64,000 bases of DNA from Tenacibaculum pacificus (GCF_027941775.1 NZ_CP115917.1:540001-604000), one strand, 5' to 3'; numbered from the stretch's first letter, positions 49,644 through 59,813 are shown. Numbers and translations are program-made. Notes: generated from the sequence alone by a model not told the origin.

Positions 49644-49670
49644 TGTAATATTTTGAATTATTTAGTTGAA

Positions 49671-49678
49671 CAAATATA
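49671..49678 (-). promoter_or_regulatory. Putative -7 box for porV
   Basis: On the minus strand TATATTTG fits TAnnTTTG, about 27 bases before the expected start at 49643. It supports translation starting upstream of the TTG at 49622. The bases between here and the gldJ promoter show no gene. Confidence 0.5.
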
Positions 49679-49940
49679 AGGTTTTCTTATAAAAAGTGAA
49701 TTAATAGGTTTAAGTAAAACGGTAGGTATAATTAATTATTGTAATTTTTTATAAATTCATTTGTAAATGTAATTATTCTCTAATATTTTAAGTTAAAAGT
49801 ACTCTTGTAATTAGCTAAATAATATTATTTAAAGTTTTATTTTTTATTTTTTTAATATAACTTTAATACTAAATATCAAAAACATTCGTTTCTAATTTTA
49901 AGAATAAGTCTGTTTATGTTTCAATTTATATATAAATTAG

Positions 49941-49969
49941 TTGTTAGGAATAAGAAATATTGTAAATTG
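49941..49969 (+). promoter_or_regulatory. Putative gldJ promoter
   Basis: TTG (49941) and TAAATTG (49963-49969) are 19 bases apart, the same spacing as the tRNA promoter. The -7 box is one base short of the TAnnTTTG ideal. It lies 27 bases before the gldJ ATG. Confidence 0.55.
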
Positions 49970-49996
49970 CGCCAGCCTTAAAATAGTTAAAAACAC

Positions 49997-51706
49997 ATGA
50001 AAAGCACGTTAAAATTATTTAGTTTATTGGTTATCACGACATTATTAGTTGCTTCCTGTAAAAGTAATAGTTCAAGTAAATCATCATTAACCGGATGGAA
50101 CTTTAATGATCCAAATTATGGTGGATACATTAAAGGAGAAGATAAGAAAGGAAAAGAGATCCCCCCAGGAATGACTCACATAGAAGGTGGAAGTTTTACT
50201 ATGGGATTAGTACAGGATGATGTAATGTTCGATTGGAATACTACACCTCAAAAAATGCACGTTCGTTCTTTTTATATGGATGAAACAGAAGTTACAAATG
50301 CTGAATACGGTTTATTTATGCAGTATACAAAAGATGTTTTTCCTCCAGAAGAAGCTCAATTTAAAAATATTTATCAATCTGTTTTACCAGATACTTTAGT
50401 TTGGAGAAAAGGATTAGGAAATACGAATTTATTATCAGAAAGTTATTTAAGACACCCTTCTTATGCAGAATACCCTGTAGTAGGTGTTAGTTGGTTACAA
50501 GCTAATAAATATTGTAAGTGGCGTACAAATGCTGTGAATTTAAAAATTCTAATGGATAAAGGTGTTATTAAAAATATTTTTAAAGAAGATTCATTAAGTT
50601 TTAAAGGTAAAAATAATTTTGATACCGATACTTATTTAACAAATCCATATGCATTGTTTGAAGGTGATTCAACAATTTATAAAAAAGGAATTCCTGTACC
50701 AAGAAAAAAAGGAGACCCTAAACCAGATAAAGATAAGTTTTCTGGAAGACAAGTTACTTCATCAGATGGTATTTTAGCTCAGAAATTTAGACTTCCTACT
50801 GAAGTTGAATGGGAATATGCTGCAAAAGCAATTTTTGAAAACCGTGAGTATAACAATATCCGTGGTAGAAAAAAATATGCTTGGAACGGTAAATATACTC
50901 GTGATAGAGATAAAAGAAGAAGAGGTGACCAATTAGGAAACTTTAAACAAGGAAAAGGAGATTATAGTGGTATTGCAGGTTGGAGTAGTGATGGATCGGA
51001 TATTCCTAATGCAGCAGCAAGTTATCCTCCAAATGCTTTCGGATTATTTGATATGTCAGGTAACGTTGCAGAATGGGTACAAGATGTATATCGTCCTATA
51101 ATTGATTCTGAAGCAAATGACTTTAATTATTTTAGAGGAAATATTTTTACTAAGAAATTAATAGATCAGAATGGTAAAGTAGTTATTGTTGGTGATGAAT
51201 TAGGTGAAATAGAATATGATACTTTAGAAAACGGAAGAATCGTACCAAAAGAATTACCTGGTAGCGTTAAGTTTATTCCTATAACGAAGGAAGATACTTA
51301 TATGAGAAGAAACTATAATTTAGCAGATAATTCAAGTTTAGGAGATGGAGATCAAGCTTCTTCTAAGGATTATCAATTAGATAAAGATCAATTAGGAGAG
51401 ATGTCTAGAATGTATAACTCACCTGAAAAACCTGAAGCAGATAGAGATTCTTTAGGTAATGTAGTTGATAACTATAAGTATGATTCAAAAACAAGAGCTA
51501 CTTTAATTAGTGATAAATCTAGAGTTTACAAAGGTGGTGCTTGGGCAGATAGAGAGTATTGGTTAGATCCAGCTCAAAGAAGATATTTTCCAGAGTATAT
51601 GGCTACAAACTTTATCGGTTTTAGATGTGCTACTGATAAAATGGGACCAATGATGTTGAATAAACGTAAGACACCTACACCAAAGTATTCAATGAATAAA
51701 AGATAA
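49997..51706 (+). CDS. gldJ: Gliding motility lipoprotein GldJ
   Basis: A 569-residue lipoprotein (LLVASCKS, lipobox Cys near 21) with a formylglycine-generating-enzyme-like fold. Motifs include GMTHIEGGSFTMG, MDETEVTNAEYGLFMQYTKD, FRLPTEVEWEYAAKA, LFDMSGNVAEWVQDVYRP and ATNFIGFRCATDK near the C-terminus. GldJ stabilises the gliding and type IX secretion machinery. It is divergent from porV and followed by murF, as I recall for gliding flavobacteria. Usually porU lies between porV and gldJ, but here there are only about 350 non-coding bases. Confidence 0.94.
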   Translation: MKSTLKLFSLLVITTLLVASCKSNSSSKSSLTGWNFNDPNYGGYIKGEDKKGKEIPPGMTHIEGGSFTMGLVQDDVMFDWNTTPQKMHVRSFYMDETEVTNAEYGLFMQYTKDVFPPEEAQFKNIYQSVLPDTLVWRKGLGNTNLLSESYLRHPSYAEYPVVGVSWLQANKYCKWRTNAVNLKILMDKGVIKNIFKEDSLSFKGKNNFDTDTYLTNPYALFEGDSTIYKKGIPVPRKKGDPKPDKDKFSGRQVTSSDGILAQKFRLPTEVEWEYAAKAIFENREYNNIRGRKKYAWNGKYTRDRDKRRRGDQLGNFKQGKGDYSGIAGWSSDGSDIPNAAASYPPNAFGLFDMSGNVAEWVQDVYRPIIDSEANDFNYFRGNIFTKKLIDQNGKVVIVGDELGEIEYDTLENGRIVPKELPGSVKFIPITKEDTYMRRNYNLADNSSLGDGDQASSKDYQLDKDQLGEMSRMYNSPEKPEADRDSLGNVVDNYKYDSKTRATLISDKSRVYKGGAWADREYWLDPAQRRYFPEYMATNFIGFRCATDKMGPMMLNKRKTPTPKYSMNKR

Positions 51707-51726
51707 ACGATTAAATTTTATATACT

Positions 51727-51758
51727 AAAACCTCATTGAATTTTCAATGAGGTTTTTT
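51727..51758 (+). terminator. Intrinsic terminator after gldJ
   Basis: AAAACCTCATTGAA pairs with TTCAATGAGGTTTT, followed by T residues. It ends 12 bases before murF. Confidence 0.87.
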
Positions 51759-51769
51759 ATTTTTACAAT

Positions 51770-53023
51770 ATGAAGATAGCAGATTTATATAAATTATATA
51801 TTCAACATGGTTTAGTTGACACGGATACAAGAAATATCAGAAAAAACACTTTGTTTTTTGCTTTAAAAGGTGATAATTTTAATGGAAATAAATTTGCTAA
51901 TGATGCATTAAAAAAAGGTGCTAAATTTGCTATTATTGATGAGTCTGAGTTTAAAACTTCTGATGCTATTATTTTGGTTGAAGATGTATTAAAAACACTT
52001 CAAGAGTTGGCTAGTTATCATCGTAAAATATTAGCAATTCCTATTATTGCTATAACAGGTAGTAACGGGAAAACAACAACCAAGGAGTTAATTAATACAG
52101 TATTATCTTTAAAATATAATACAACAGCTACAAAGGGTAATTTAAATAACCATATAGGAGTGCCATTAACACTATTATCGATGACGAAAGCTACCGAAAT
52201 AGGAATTGTTGAAATGGGTGCAAATCACCTTAATGAAATTGCTTTTTTATCAAAAATGATAAATCCAGATTACGGGTATATTACTAACTTTGGAAGTGCA
52301 CATTTAGAAGGTTTTGGTTCTTTAGAAGGTGTTGTAAAGGCAAAATCAGAGTTGTATGATTATTTAATTAAAAATAATAAAAAGGTTTTCGTAAATTCAA
52401 AAGATGCTATTCAGATAGAAAAAACTAAAAATGCTTCGATAATTTTATTTGAAGATTCACTTATTCTTCTTGATGCAAGTCCGTTTGTGAAATTATCATT
52501 TAAATCGATACAAATAGCGACAAATTTAATTGGAACATATAATTTTTCGAATATATGTGCTGCTATTACTATTGGTACTTTTTTTAATGTTCCTGTAAAA
52601 AAAATTAAAGAATCTCTTGAAAACTATTTTCCTTCAAATAATCGGTCACAAGTAATTGATACTGATTGTAATAAAATAATACTTGATGCATATAATGCAA
52701 ATCCAACAAGTATGGAAGCTGCATTAGAAAGCTTTAAAGTATTTAGTGCTAATTCTAAAGTAATTATTCTTGGTGATATGTTTGAATTAGGTGAATATAG
52801 TGATAAGGAACATCAATCGATTGTTGATTTAGCTACAAGTTTTAATTTTGATAAATTATTTTTTGTAGGTGAAAATTTTTATAAAACAGAAAATAAACAC
52901 TTTATGTTTAAGACTTTTGATGACTTAAAGAACTATTTGCAAGAAAATCCTTTAAATAAAAAATCTATTTTGATTAAAGGGTCAAGAGGTATGGCTTTGG
53001 AAAGAGTAGTGAAATTTTGTTAA
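51770..53023 (+). CDS. murF: UDP-MurNAc-tripeptide--D-alanyl-D-alanine ligase
   Basis: A 417-residue Mur ligase that adds D-Ala-D-Ala to the peptidoglycan precursor. It has the MurF-type N-terminus DTRNIRKNTLFFALKGDNFN, the ATP loop IAITGSNGKTTTKELIN near residue 96, KGNLNNHIGVPLTLL, EMGANHLNEI and ILDAYNANPTSMEAAL. The C-terminal domain has GDMFELGEYSDKEH. It follows gldJ, separated by a terminator. Confidence 0.95.
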   Translation: MKIADLYKLYIQHGLVDTDTRNIRKNTLFFALKGDNFNGNKFANDALKKGAKFAIIDESEFKTSDAIILVEDVLKTLQELASYHRKILAIPIIAITGSNGKTTTKELINTVLSLKYNTTATKGNLNNHIGVPLTLLSMTKATEIGIVEMGANHLNEIAFLSKMINPDYGYITNFGSAHLEGFGSLEGVVKAKSELYDYLIKNNKKVFVNSKDAIQIEKTKNASIILFEDSLILLDASPFVKLSFKSIQIATNLIGTYNFSNICAAITIGTFFNVPVKKIKESLENYFPSNNRSQVIDTDCNKIILDAYNANPTSMEAALESFKVFSANSKVIILGDMFELGEYSDKEHQSIVDLATSFNFDKLFFVGENFYKTENKHFMFKTFDDLKNYLQENPLNKKSILIKGSRGMALERVVKFC

Positions 53024-53062
53024 AAATATATTGACTAAAACCAAATTATACTATTTTTTAGA

Positions 53063-53110
53063 ACAATAAAAAGCAGATGATATATTTATATATCATCTGC
53101 TTTTTATTGT
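53063..53110 (+). terminator. Long bidirectional terminator between murF and the CapD-type gene
   Basis: ACAATAAAAAGCAGATGATA and its exact complement TATCATCTGCTTTTTATTGT form a perfect arm of at least 20 bp around a short A/T loop, between convergent genes. The A and T runs serve both directions. Confidence 0.92.
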
Positions 53111-53162
53111 TACCAGATAGTTTCAATAAACTAGACTTAAAATATTTTTTTTAGATAAATTT

Positions 53163-55064
53163 TTAACCTTTTGTAATATCTAATTTTTCGTAAACTGAAT
53201 TTTTTGATTTGTATTCAGGAACAATATATTTAATAAGTTGTACTGTTTTTTGATTATTATGTTCTTTATTCGCAATACATAAATCTGATATTTTATTACT
53301 AATAACTAATGTATCTAGTTTTTGGTTTTTAGCAATCATTATCTTTTCACGGTAGGTTGGTGTTGTATTTTCTCCATTTGCTAAAAGCTCTTCATATAAT
53401 TTTTCACCAGGTCTTAATCCAGTTATTTTTATATCAATATCTTCTGGAAAATTTAATCCTGATAAATGAATCATTCTTTTAGCAATTTCATAGATTTTTA
53501 CAGAATTACCCATATCAAAAATATAAATTTCCCCACCATTACCCATTGTACCTGCTTCAAGTACTAAACAACAAGCTTCAGGTATGGTCATAAAATAACG
53601 TGTAATATCTTTATGAGTAACAGTTAAAGGTCCACCATTTTCAATTTGACGTTTAAAAAGAGGAATAACAGAACCGTTAGAACCTAAAACATTTCCAAAT
53701 CTTGTAATTGTAAATTTTGTTGTGTGATTTTCAGAATGACTTAAACAACTGATGTACATTTCTGCAACTCTTTTAGTAGCACCCATAACATTTGTCGGGT
53801 TTACTGCCTTGTCTGTTGATACCATTACAAAACGCTCAACATTATATTTTATTGATAAATCAGCAATATTTTTTGTACCTGCAATATTTATTTTAACAGC
53901 TTCATAAGGACTTGTTTCCATTAAAGGGACATGTTTATAAGCAGCAGCATGAAAAACTTTTTGAGGTTTATGTTGTTTAAAAATTTCTGAGATTCTTTTT
54001 TCATCTCTTACATCGGCAACTATAAATGTAATATTTTTTCTGTTTTCTTGAAGAAGTTCTTGTTGAAGATCATACAAGGCTGATTCCGCCTGATCAATCA
54101 GTACTAAATGTTTATGTTTATATAAACTAAGTTGTCTTGAAATTTCAGAACCAATAGATCCAGCAGCTCCAGTAACTAAAATAACTTTGTCATTTACATC
54201 TCTTTGAACTATAGGATTGTCTATTGAAATAGGTTTCCTATCTAATAAGTCATCTATTTTAATGCTTTTAATTTGATTTGCTTCTAAATCTCCATCAATC
54301 CATTTTGAAAGTGGAGGTATAATTTTAACTTTAACACCTAAATCTAACAATCTATCAGTAAGGTAAAGTAGTTTTTCAGATTTTATATTTTGGATAGAAA
54401 TAATAACTTCATCAATTTCTTTGCTTTCGATGAATTCTTTATTGATAGTTGTACTATTATAAATACGAATTCTATCTATTTTTTTTCCAGTCTTTTTTTC
54501 ATTATCATCAATAAAACCTAATACTTCATATTTGTTTTCGGTATCTCTATTTAAAGCACCGTAGGTTATTAATCCAGAATTTCCAGCTCCATAAACTAAT
54601 ACATTTGTAATCGTTTTTAACTCTGTAGATATTATTTCAAAAAAAGCTTTAAATACATAGCGACTAATAATTAAAACTAAAATAGAAATTAAATAATGAA
54701 TAATTACAATCGATTTAGGAATTGTAAAACTTGGAATAATATTAAACGTATTATTTATTAAAACAATACTAATAGTTATCATTGAAAGTAAAGTAACACC
54801 AATAAAAACGTTAAAAGCATCGCGTGTACCTGTATGTCTTACAATACCGCGGTAAGATCCAACGGTAAGAAAGCTTATTAGTGCTATAAATGATATAAAA
54901 GGGACTTGATAATATAAGTTATTAAGATCAAAATTTAAACTAGCGTTAAAACGAACAGTATATGCTAAAATAAAAGATATACAGACCAAAAGTATATCTA
55001 CAATTAAAACAACCCATCGAGAAGCATATTTTTCAAAAGCTTTTAAAGCTATTTTTTTTAGCAT
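53163..55064 (-). CDS. CapD/WbpM/PglF-type UDP-GlcNAc 4,6-dehydratase (membrane-bound)
   Basis: A 633-residue protein with four N-terminal membrane helices (residues about 15-140). It has a first Rossmann domain (VLVYGAGNSGLITYGAL) and a catalytic SDR domain starting VILVTGAAGSIGSEISRQLS near residue 292. KAVNPTNVMGATKRVAEMY has Met in place of the usual catalytic Tyr, typical of this family. The product, a UDP-4-keto-6-deoxy sugar, would feed the DegT aminotransferase at 39357. It stands alone, 10 kb from the polysaccharide locus, in a minus-strand gene group. Confidence 0.93.
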   Translation of the reverse strand: MLKKIALKAFEKYASRWVVLIVDILLVCISFILAYTVRFNASLNFDLNNLYYQVPFISFIALISFLTVGSYRGIVRHTGTRDAFNVFIGVTLLSMITISIVLINNTFNIIPSFTIPKSIVIIHYLISILVLIISRYVFKAFFEIISTELKTITNVLVYGAGNSGLITYGALNRDTENKYEVLGFIDDNEKKTGKKIDRIRIYNSTTINKEFIESKEIDEVIISIQNIKSEKLLYLTDRLLDLGVKVKIIPPLSKWIDGDLEANQIKSIKIDDLLDRKPISIDNPIVQRDVNDKVILVTGAAGSIGSEISRQLSLYKHKHLVLIDQAESALYDLQQELLQENRKNITFIVADVRDEKRISEIFKQHKPQKVFHAAAYKHVPLMETSPYEAVKINIAGTKNIADLSIKYNVERFVMVSTDKAVNPTNVMGATKRVAEMYISCLSHSENHTTKFTITRFGNVLGSNGSVIPLFKRQIENGGPLTVTHKDITRYFMTIPEACCLVLEAGTMGNGGEIYIFDMGNSVKIYEIAKRMIHLSGLNFPEDIDIKITGLRPGEKLYEELLANGENTTPTYREKIMIAKNQKLDTLVISNKISDLCIANKEHNNQKTVQLIKYIVPEYKSKNSVYEKLDITKG

Positions 55065-55104
55065 AATTTTTTTAATTTCAAAAGTACAAAATATTAAACA
55101 AAAC

Positions 55105-55620
55105 TTAAATTTTCTTCATTTGTTGTTTCATCATTTGCATTTGTTCTTTAAGCATACCGTGCTTATCTAATTTTTTTGCTTCCGCCATTAAAATAGTAGC
55201 TTCCCTTTTTCTACGCTTAGTCATTGCTATTCCTGCTAATTGTAGTTTTGCCATAGCTAAATCATGATCCATTGCTAAACCAAGTTTTACTGCTTTTTTT
55301 AAGAATTTTTCAGCTTGAGTTATATTTGTTTGACTTAACATGATTCCATGTAAGTAATTATAATAACCTTCTTGTTTTGGAATTAATGCTGTAGCTGGGT
55401 CTTTAATACGATCTAACCATTTTTTAGTTCCTTCAAAATTTTGTTTACGCAATTCCATAAAGGCAAGTAAAATAAATTCGTTTTTAAAATAGAAAAATAC
55501 GAAAATACCCGCTAGTAAAAGAATTGAAATTCCATTCATTATATGAATTTGAGAAAATTCATAAATAGCCCATAATGATATTAATCCAGCTATAATTAGT
55601 TTTATGTTTTTATTGAACAT
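55105..55620 (-). CDS. Small membrane protein with TPR-like region, function unknown
   Basis: A 171-residue protein with two membrane helices in the first 50 residues (LIIAGLISLWAIYEFSQ and ISILLLAGIFVFFYF). A soluble helical region follows with TPR-like spacing: NYLHGIMLSQTNITQAEKFL and AMAKLQLAGIAMTKRRKREA. It ends in a Met/Gln/Lys-rich tail. I recognise it only as a conserved flavobacterial protein. No function is claimed. It lies between the dehydratase and ccsBA on the same strand. Confidence 0.75.
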   Translation of the reverse strand: MFNKNIKLIIAGLISLWAIYEFSQIHIMNGISILLLAGIFVFFYFKNEFILLAFMELRKQNFEGTKKWLDRIKDPATALIPKQEGYYNYLHGIMLSQTNITQAEKFLKKAVKLGLAMDHDLAMAKLQLAGIAMTKRRKREATILMAEAKKLDKHGMLKEQMQMMKQQMKKI

Positions 55621-55680
55621 GTTTTTTTCTTTTTAATCTACGCACAAAAGTACATTTTTCTGTTAAAATAATTACTGAGT

Positions 55681-58600
55681 TTATTTTTTATAAAACTTTT
55701 TATATTTAAGCCAAGCAAGTGTCCCAAGAATAAAAACAAAACCAACTGAGTAATATGCTGAAGCAGGTGTAATTACCTTGTCTCCGCTTGCGTATGAATG
55801 TAATCCTGATAAGTAAAAATTTACACCAAAATAGGTCATCATTATAGAAGCATAAGCTAATATAGACCATAAATTGAAGGTGAATCGACTTCTTAATCCA
55901 GGAATTAAACGCATATGTAACACAAAAGAATATACCATTATTGATACTAAAGCCCATGTTTCTTTAGGATCCCATCCCCAATAACGACCCCAACTTTCGT
56001 TAGCCCACATACCACCTAAAAAGTTACCTATAACAAGCATAATTAAACCTACGGTTATTGCCATTTCGTTAATTATAGTTAATTCTTTTAAATGAAGATT
56101 CATTTTAGCTTTATTCTTTTTGTTTGTGAAAACTATTAAGAATAAAGAGAAAATCCCTAAAATCATTCCTAAAGAAAAAGGACCGTAACTCGCTACAATA
56201 ATTGATACGTGTACATATAACCACCAAGAATTTAAAACAGGTACTAAATTTGCAATTTCAGGATCTAACCAGTTTTGATGTGCAAAAAATAGAATTATCG
56301 CTGTTAAAAATGTTGTTGCAGCAATAGTTAAAGATGAATTTTTCCCTAACAATAAACCAAATAACATTGTTGCAAGCCCTACGAATATAATCGATTCATA
56401 AGCATTACTCCAAGGTGCATTTCCACTAATATGCCATCTAGAAGCTAATCCTAAAACATGCGCGATAAACAGTATAATTACAATACCAATTAAACCTTTT
56501 ACTACATAGTTAATCCAAGGTTTATTATTAAATATTTGAAAAAATACAAATACAATCATTAATAAACTTACGTATCCGTAATATTTAGAAAGTTTAACAA
56601 ATATATTTACTTCATTATAGGCAATTTCTAATTTAATTCTATCATCAGAAGGAATAACTTCAGATCCAAATTTTCTTTGAAATTTTTTAATTCCGTCTAA
56701 AATTTTATTAGTTTCTGTATAATTACCAGTTTTTTTAGATTCTTGTAATAATTGAAAATAAACAGGTAAAGATTGTCTTACAAAAACAGAATCTGTTCCT
56801 TTAAAGTTTGCTTCTGATGTTTCAGGTTGTGAAACCCATTTATTTTCATCATTATTAGGTATAGGATAGATTCTTAAAATTCCACCACCTAAAGCTTGAG
56901 AAAGTAACCAAACTCTACGTTCTATTTTTACAACATCTTTTTCAAATTTACTTTGAATTCTTTTCTTTTGAGCTTCAACAACTAAATTACTAATTTTTGA
57001 AGTACCATTACGATCATAAAAATCAATAAAACGGGCATATACAGCTTTTTCTGAAACACCTAATATTTCACGAATTTTGGTATTTCCTTCTTCTAGATAA
57101 ACAAAAGGAACATTTAACCAAAACATTGGAGATTCTGTAATTGATACTAAAATTTGACTAGGTGTTAAGTCTTTAAAGTTATTTGTATGTGCTACCTTTC
57201 TAACTAATTCAGATGCAAATGTGTGTGCGGGTTTCATACGTCCGCCAGTATCTTGTATTACTAATTCACTAAATAAAGCGGCATGTTCTTTATTAACTAC
57301 TGATTTTTGTAAAATAGAATCTATTTGAGCTTCAGATATTTCTTGCGGTGCTGATGTTTTATGTTGAGAAAAACTTAAAGAAGCTGTTAATAATAGTAAA
57401 ACTGAAAGCATTGTTTTCTTTTTTCTTATCTTTTCTAATGAATTTTTTAAATGATCAAAACGTGTATTTTTAACAAATAATGAGGCAATTAAACCAAAAA
57501 ACAATAAGAAGTAACCAATATATGTAACCCAAGTACCTATAAAATCATGATTTATAGATAAGTGAGTTTGTTCTTTATCGCCTTCAATTTTATAACTAGA
57601 TTGAAATAATTTGTATCCTTTATAGTCTAAAATATTATTCATAAAAATTCTAAAATCAAAAGTTTCTTTTTTATCTATAATAGTAACTTCACTTGCAAAT
57701 GAAGCTGCATTTTCTGAACCAGGATATTTTTCTAATTGAAAATCATTTAATTTTACACTAAACGGTGTTTTACGTTGCTTAGAACCATACCAAGCTCTAA
57801 AGTTTAAACCATCAATACTAAATTGTTCTTTTCCTTCTACATTAAAACTTCCACCAGTTAAATTAATGCGTTCTGTTTTTCCATTAAAAGTGACATCAAA
57901 AATAACCATGTCAAATTTTTGATCATTTTTTTCTCCTCTAAGGATTTTCATTTCTCCTTTAACAGGTGGTTCAGGAACCACAAACGGAAGCCCTGAAACT
58001 TGATATAAAGAACGAAGATTAAAATTTTGAACAGTATCTTTTTTTACGAATCCTTTTCTTTGAGTAGCCATTACTTGATAGTTACCCGCAGCTTTAGTTT
58101 GTATTTTTAAAGAGTCATTTTGCTTAAATATATTAATATTAGCACCATCTTCTTTTGCATCAAACCCAACTAAAATATTATGAATATTTTGAATAGTACC
58201 TCTTTTAATATAGTGTTCATGTCTGCTTCCGCTAGAACTTTCTACAAACTTAAGATGTTCAATACCATTTTCATCTTCAACTAATTTTTCTTCAGCCCAA
58301 GGAATATAATCAACAAGATTGAAGTTTATTTTGTAATTTTCACTATCTTTTTTAGGTTGAAAATATTCTGTAAAATTTGCAGAATTACTTCCTAAAGCTG
58401 ATAATAATAATTTATTATTTGTTTCTTTTTGAAACTCATTATTATCAATAACTACGTTTAAATAATTGATATCAGATAAAAAAGTATTGGTAGTTTCTCC
58501 TTCATCAATAATCATTAAACCTTCAAAACTAATATAACGGGTAATTCCTGCACCAATTAAAATCAATAAAAAAGAGATGTGAAATAATAATACCGACCAT

Positions 58601-58824
58601 TTTTCTTTTTTATATAAACGATATCTAAAAATATTACCAAAAAAATTGACAACAAAAAAGAGCATAATTAATTCAAACCACCAAGTATTGTAAATTAAAG
58701 CTTTAGAGGTTTGTGTTCCAAAGTCATTTTCTATAAAAGTTGCGACTCCCATGGCTACGGCAAATATTAAAAATAATACAGCCGTTAAGCGGGTAGAGTA
58801 AAGAATGTCAAAGATTTTTTTCAT
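55681..58824 (-). CDS. ccsA: Cytochrome c biogenesis protein CcsBA (fused ResB-CcsA)
   Basis: A 1047-residue fusion for haem delivery and attachment to cytochrome c. The N-terminal ResB/CcsB-like part has YSTRLTAVLFLIFAVAMGVA and a large periplasmic region. A linker with a second signal-like helix follows (MLSVLLLLTASLSFSQ, near residue 480). The CcsA part has YESIIFVGLA, HVSIIVASYGPFSLGMILG and the tryptophan-rich haem motif WGRYWGWDPKETWALVSIM near residue 960. This fused form is the norm in Bacteroidota. Confidence 0.93.
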   Translation of the reverse strand: MKKIFDILYSTRLTAVLFLIFAVAMGVATFIENDFGTQTSKALIYNTWWFELIMLFFVVNFFGNIFRYRLYKKEKWSVLLFHISFLLILIGAGITRYISFEGLMIIDEGETTNTFLSDINYLNVVIDNNEFQKETNNKLLLSALGSNSANFTEYFQPKKDSENYKINFNLVDYIPWAEEKLVEDENGIEHLKFVESSSGSRHEHYIKRGTIQNIHNILVGFDAKEDGANINIFKQNDSLKIQTKAAGNYQVMATQRKGFVKKDTVQNFNLRSLYQVSGLPFVVPEPPVKGEMKILRGEKNDQKFDMVIFDVTFNGKTERINLTGGSFNVEGKEQFSIDGLNFRAWYGSKQRKTPFSVKLNDFQLEKYPGSENAASFASEVTIIDKKETFDFRIFMNNILDYKGYKLFQSSYKIEGDKEQTHLSINHDFIGTWVTYIGYFLLFFGLIASLFVKNTRFDHLKNSLEKIRKKKTMLSVLLLLTASLSFSQHKTSAPQEISEAQIDSILQKSVVNKEHAALFSELVIQDTGGRMKPAHTFASELVRKVAHTNNFKDLTPSQILVSITESPMFWLNVPFVYLEEGNTKIREILGVSEKAVYARFIDFYDRNGTSKISNLVVEAQKKRIQSKFEKDVVKIERRVWLLSQALGGGILRIYPIPNNDENKWVSQPETSEANFKGTDSVFVRQSLPVYFQLLQESKKTGNYTETNKILDGIKKFQRKFGSEVIPSDDRIKLEIAYNEVNIFVKLSKYYGYVSLLMIVFVFFQIFNNKPWINYVVKGLIGIVIILFIAHVLGLASRWHISGNAPWSNAYESIIFVGLATMLFGLLLGKNSSLTIAATTFLTAIILFFAHQNWLDPEIANLVPVLNSWWLYVHVSIIVASYGPFSLGMILGIFSLFLIVFTNKKNKAKMNLHLKELTIINEMAITVGLIMLVIGNFLGGMWANESWGRYWGWDPKETWALVSIMVYSFVLHMRLIPGLRSRFTFNLWSILAYASIMMTYFGVNFYLSGLHSYASGDKVITPASAYYSVGFVFILGTLAWLKYKKFYKK

Positions 58825-58930
58825 CTGTAAATCTGCTAAGTATAAAACTGTGCAAATTTACGTATTAATGCGTTAATATGTTTAAGATTTTAATCATTTT
58901 TAAAGAAAGAAAACGTTAAAATAAAAAGGA

Positions 58931-59809
58931 TTATAAACCTATTTTTTCGCCCATTTTAACGAAAGTTTCAATACGTTTTTTGGTGTTTTTTAAAATATCG
59001 GCATCTATTTTTAAGTTCTTTTTATCAACAATTATAACAATAGTAGATCCTCCAAAAGCAAAATAACCCATTTCATCACCTTTTTTTACAGGTGAATTTG
59101 GTGTATATGTATCTATAATACTTCCAACCATTGTAGCACCAACAGGGGCTACAATAATATCTCCTTTTACTTCGGATGATAAAATGCAGTATTCTCGTTT
59201 GTTTTCGCAAAAAACTTTTGTAAAGTTAGATGCTAGGGCATAGGGCGAAACTGAAAAATAATCTCCTTTTATTTTGGTCATTTTTGAAGGAGTTCCTTTA
59301 AACGGAAAATGATATCGATGATAATCATTTGGCGCTAATCTTAAAATAATTAACGATGAATTTTTATGCTTTTCGGCTAAAGCATCATTTCCTAAAAATT
59401 CTTTTAGTGTAAATTGTCGTCCTTTTACAAAAAACTTATCAATATCAGCAATGTTTTCAAAAGCCAACATTTTTCCATCTCCAGGAGAAACAAATCCGTT
59501 TTCAATAGGACGTGCGCCTCGTTTTAGTTTTCTGTAGAAAAAATCATTAAAAGAAACATAATCTTTTATTGGTTTTTGAGCTTCATTCATATCGATGCCT
59601 AATTCCTTTACAAAACCTTCAATTTTAGTAATTGAATTGGGTTTATCCATTCGTTTTCCATACCAAGAAGATAAAAATTTACGTTTTGCAATTGGTAAAA
59701 GTGCCATTTTACCAAATGGATTATTGTATAATAAATTTAAAAAACCTTCACCTGGTGGTGTTTCGGTAATTTTATTTCCTGATTTTCTGTCGATGAATTG
59801 TATTTTCAT
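58931..59809 (-). CDS. psd: Phosphatidylserine decarboxylase
   Basis: The enzyme makes phosphatidylethanolamine. The 292-residue proenzyme has the conserved LAPNDYHRYHFPFKGTP, SPGDGKMLAFENI and PVGATMVGSI. The self-cleavage site GYFAFGGSTIVIIV lies near residue 257, where the Ser after Gly-Gly becomes the pyruvoyl group. It lies 4 bases after mutB and probably shares its transcript. Confidence 0.94.
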   Translation of the reverse strand: MKIQFIDRKSGNKITETPPGEGFLNLLYNNPFGKMALLPIAKRKFLSSWYGKRMDKPNSITKIEGFVKELGIDMNEAQKPIKDYVSFNDFFYRKLKRGARPIENGFVSPGDGKMLAFENIADIDKFFVKGRQFTLKEFLGNDALAEKHKNSSLIILRLAPNDYHRYHFPFKGTPSKMTKIKGDYFSVSPYALASNFTKVFCENKREYCILSSEVKGDIIVAPVGATMVGSIIDTYTPNSPVKKGDEMGYFAFGGSTIVIIVDKKNLKIDADILKNTKKRIETFVKMGEKIGL

Positions 59810-59813
59810 AATT

